A stretch of DNA of 26,351 nt from Planctomycetota bacterium (GTDB lineage: Bacteria; Planctomycetota; Planctomycetia; Pirellulales; Pirellulaceae). Of this stretch, positions 25,362-26,351 are shown in pieces. Positions within the stretch are counted from its first letter, which is position 1; each line of letters begins with the position of its first letter. Location of the stretch: the NCBI GenBank assembly GCA_026692885.1, contig JAPLNJ010001188.1, positions 1 to 26,351 of the forward strand, written 5' to 3'. The notes under the pieces are model-generated. The model ran no database searches and was not told the origin of the DNA. It saw only the letters and a list, made by a program, of their open reading frames with translations. The position numbers were made by a program, and so were the translations under genes.

Positions 25362-25532
25362 CTGTTGTTACTCCCGATAAGGAGTGGCGTCGCAATAACT
25401 GTCGGAAATTCGCATCATAACAAGTGGCAGAAGGAAGCGGCAGAAGGAGCCACCCATACTTTCTATTGTGCGGTATCTGGGCCTCGGCTATACGTCGGCC
25501 ACTTCTTCCAGCGCCCTTGTGGAGGACCGGCC

Positions 25533-25950
25533 ATGTCCCGACTGCCTCGGCGCGACCTGATTGAGGAACCGGAAGTCGGCATTTGTACTGCCCGCAGCCA
25601 GGCTTGTCCCTTTGTAGAGCGGAATTTCTTTCCGCTTCACTGAACGGATTGAAATCCGTTCTACGACAAAGTTGCCAGCGGGCAGTATGTCACTGTGTCT
25701 AGCGCGCGGTGCGGCGGGCCTTCCTCTGCGGCCAGGATGCGGTCACGGGCCAGAACTTTGATTACCGCTAAGCCTGGATTCAACAGCGTTTGGAGTTCCT
25801 GGCCGGGCCGTTTCGCATCGAAGTCCTGTCTTTTGCCGTCGTGAGTAACCACTGCACGTCGTGCTGCGCAATCGGCTCGACGTGGTGCAAGAGTGGCCCG
25901 ACCAGGAAGTCGCCCGCCGCTGGTGGTTCCTCTTCTCGGGACGCAAGGCT
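25533..25950 (+). pseudogene. HUH (Y1, REP-associated type) transposase, decayed
   Basis: ATG 25533 with GGAGG 7 nt upstream opens the typical N-terminus of planctomycete Y1 transposases (MSRLPRRDLIEEPEVGI). After a stretch of palindromes the body continues in other frames: RRAFLCGQDAVTGQNFDYR, an in-frame TAA at 25769-25771, then WIQQRLEFLAGPFRIEVLSF and AVVSNH. A 1-nt deletion falls between the two histidines of the metal-binding HUH motif (25850-25857), after which LRNRLDVVQEWPDQEVARRW resumes. The 107-bp repeat cuts the gene at about 25950, so the catalytic tyrosine region is lost. This transposase type moves single-stranded palindromic elements, which fits the many REP-like sequences around it. 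The family call is from remembered sequence patterns. Confidence 0.8.
25613..25665. repeat. Double-hairpin repeat inside the transposase pseudogene
   Basis: GCGGAA-TTTCT-TTCCGC (25619-25635) and GAACGGATT-GA-AATCCGTTC (25642-25661) lie side by side. The outer ends TTTGTAGAGCGG and CCGTTCTACGACAAA also pair imperfectly, so the whole forms one larger palindrome. It interrupts the transposase frame. Confidence 0.8.
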
Positions 25951-25953
25951 GCG

Positions 25954-26061
25954 GCAGGTCAGGCTCCGCCTGACACAGTATCTTGGGTGCGGCAGGCCCA
26001 GCATGCCCTACATCTTGTGGCAAACTTTTCCGGCGGCGATGCAATCGAAAGGCCGACCAGA
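25954..26061 (-). repeat. ~107-bp dispersed repeat, copy 2 (inverted)
   Basis: This is the inverse of 20646-20752 with few differences. It directly truncates the transposase pseudogene. With copy 1 it encloses the 5.2 kb holding the peptide, maturase and TIR genes. Confidence 0.92.
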
Positions 26062-26258
26062 TGTAGCCTTCAGGATACCCACTGCAGACGCAGCTTTCGC
26101 TCCGAAGCGACGCAATCCCGGAGATAGAGGTTGATCAGGCTCTGATTTGCCGTTTCGCCCCTCACCCCCACCCTGGGCCGCGCAAAATTGTATCCCAGAG
26201 AGTCCTTGCAATGGTGAGATCTGGTCCGGCTTTTGTTCCAGCTTGGCATGTCGGGTCC

Positions 26259-26347
26259 CCATTCGGGCTTGCCCCGAATGGCACGAGGTTAAGCCTAACC
26301 TCCGATCCCCACTGGGCTTGCCCCAGTGGACAAGAGGTTTGAAAACC
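26259..26347. repeat. Two tandem ~50-bp units, each with two stem-loops
   Basis: Unit 1 has CCATTCGGG-CTTGC-CCCGAATGG (26259-26281) and GAGGTTA-AGCC-TAACCTC (26285-26302). Unit 2 has CCACTGGG-CTTGC-CCCAGTGG (26309-26329) and GGTTT-GA-AAACC (26336-26347). The stems differ between units on both sides so that pairing is kept, while the CTTGC loop is constant. The 200 bases before this (26062-26258) contain no gene I can support. Confidence 0.75.
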
Positions 26348-26351
26348 AAGG

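Noticed and set aside
26008..26349. A 113-residue minus-strand frame at the right edge
   Set aside because: It is made of the 107-bp repeat and stem-loop repeats, so it is not a credible gene.

Overview
The window comes from a GC-rich bacterium that is most likely a planctomycete (Pirellulales-like). The evidence is a DUF1571 protein, Tat-exported Gfo/Idh/MocA oxidoreductases, large secreted HzsA-like/cytochrome c proteins, a Ser/Thr kinase fused to an Hsp70, and many short palindromic repeats of a kind I associate with planctomycete genomes. The assignment is from memory of these families, not from a search.

Left part (1-14,646, all on the minus strand): an extracytoplasmic carbohydrate and redox block. 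In transcription order it holds a Tat-signal Gfo/Idh/MocA oxidoreductase (13300-14646), translationally coupled to a di-CxxCH HzsA-like protein (10538-13300); a 226-bp MITE-like element (10302-10527) that fills the next intergenic gap; a GH106-type glycoside hydrolase broken by one frameshift (7336-10283); an unknown gene remnant; a HEAT-repeat protein (5138-7090); a second Tat Gfo/Idh/MocA protein (3780-5111); a telomere-like 13-bp tandem array (3513-3705); and a second HzsA-like cytochrome with an NPCBM domain that runs off the left edge. The likely joint role is breakdown and oxidation of deoxysugar-containing polysaccharide.

Middle (14,741-20,644): a kinase-Hsp70 fusion, a nested repeat cluster, an MgtC/DUF4010 membrane protein, and a divergent DUF1571 protein.

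Right part (20,646-26,351): an accessory segment bounded by two inverted copies of a ~107-bp repeat (20646-20752 and 25954-26061). It contains a sialidase-like pseudogene split by a REP-like element with 9-bp flanking repeats, then the most interesting locus: a 52-residue peptide gene (21600-21758) with its own promoter and strong RBS, encoding two identical copies of WGGIGGSGKHGADLQPE, followed by a radical SAM/SPASM maturase (21874-22968). This looks like a RiPP system that I do not recognise as a described class. Further right are a zinc-ribbon protein, an AT-rich TIR-domain protein (possible defence gene), a decayed HUH (REP-associated) transposase broken by repeats, and tandem covarying stem-loops. 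No rRNA, tRNA or CRISPR array was seen.
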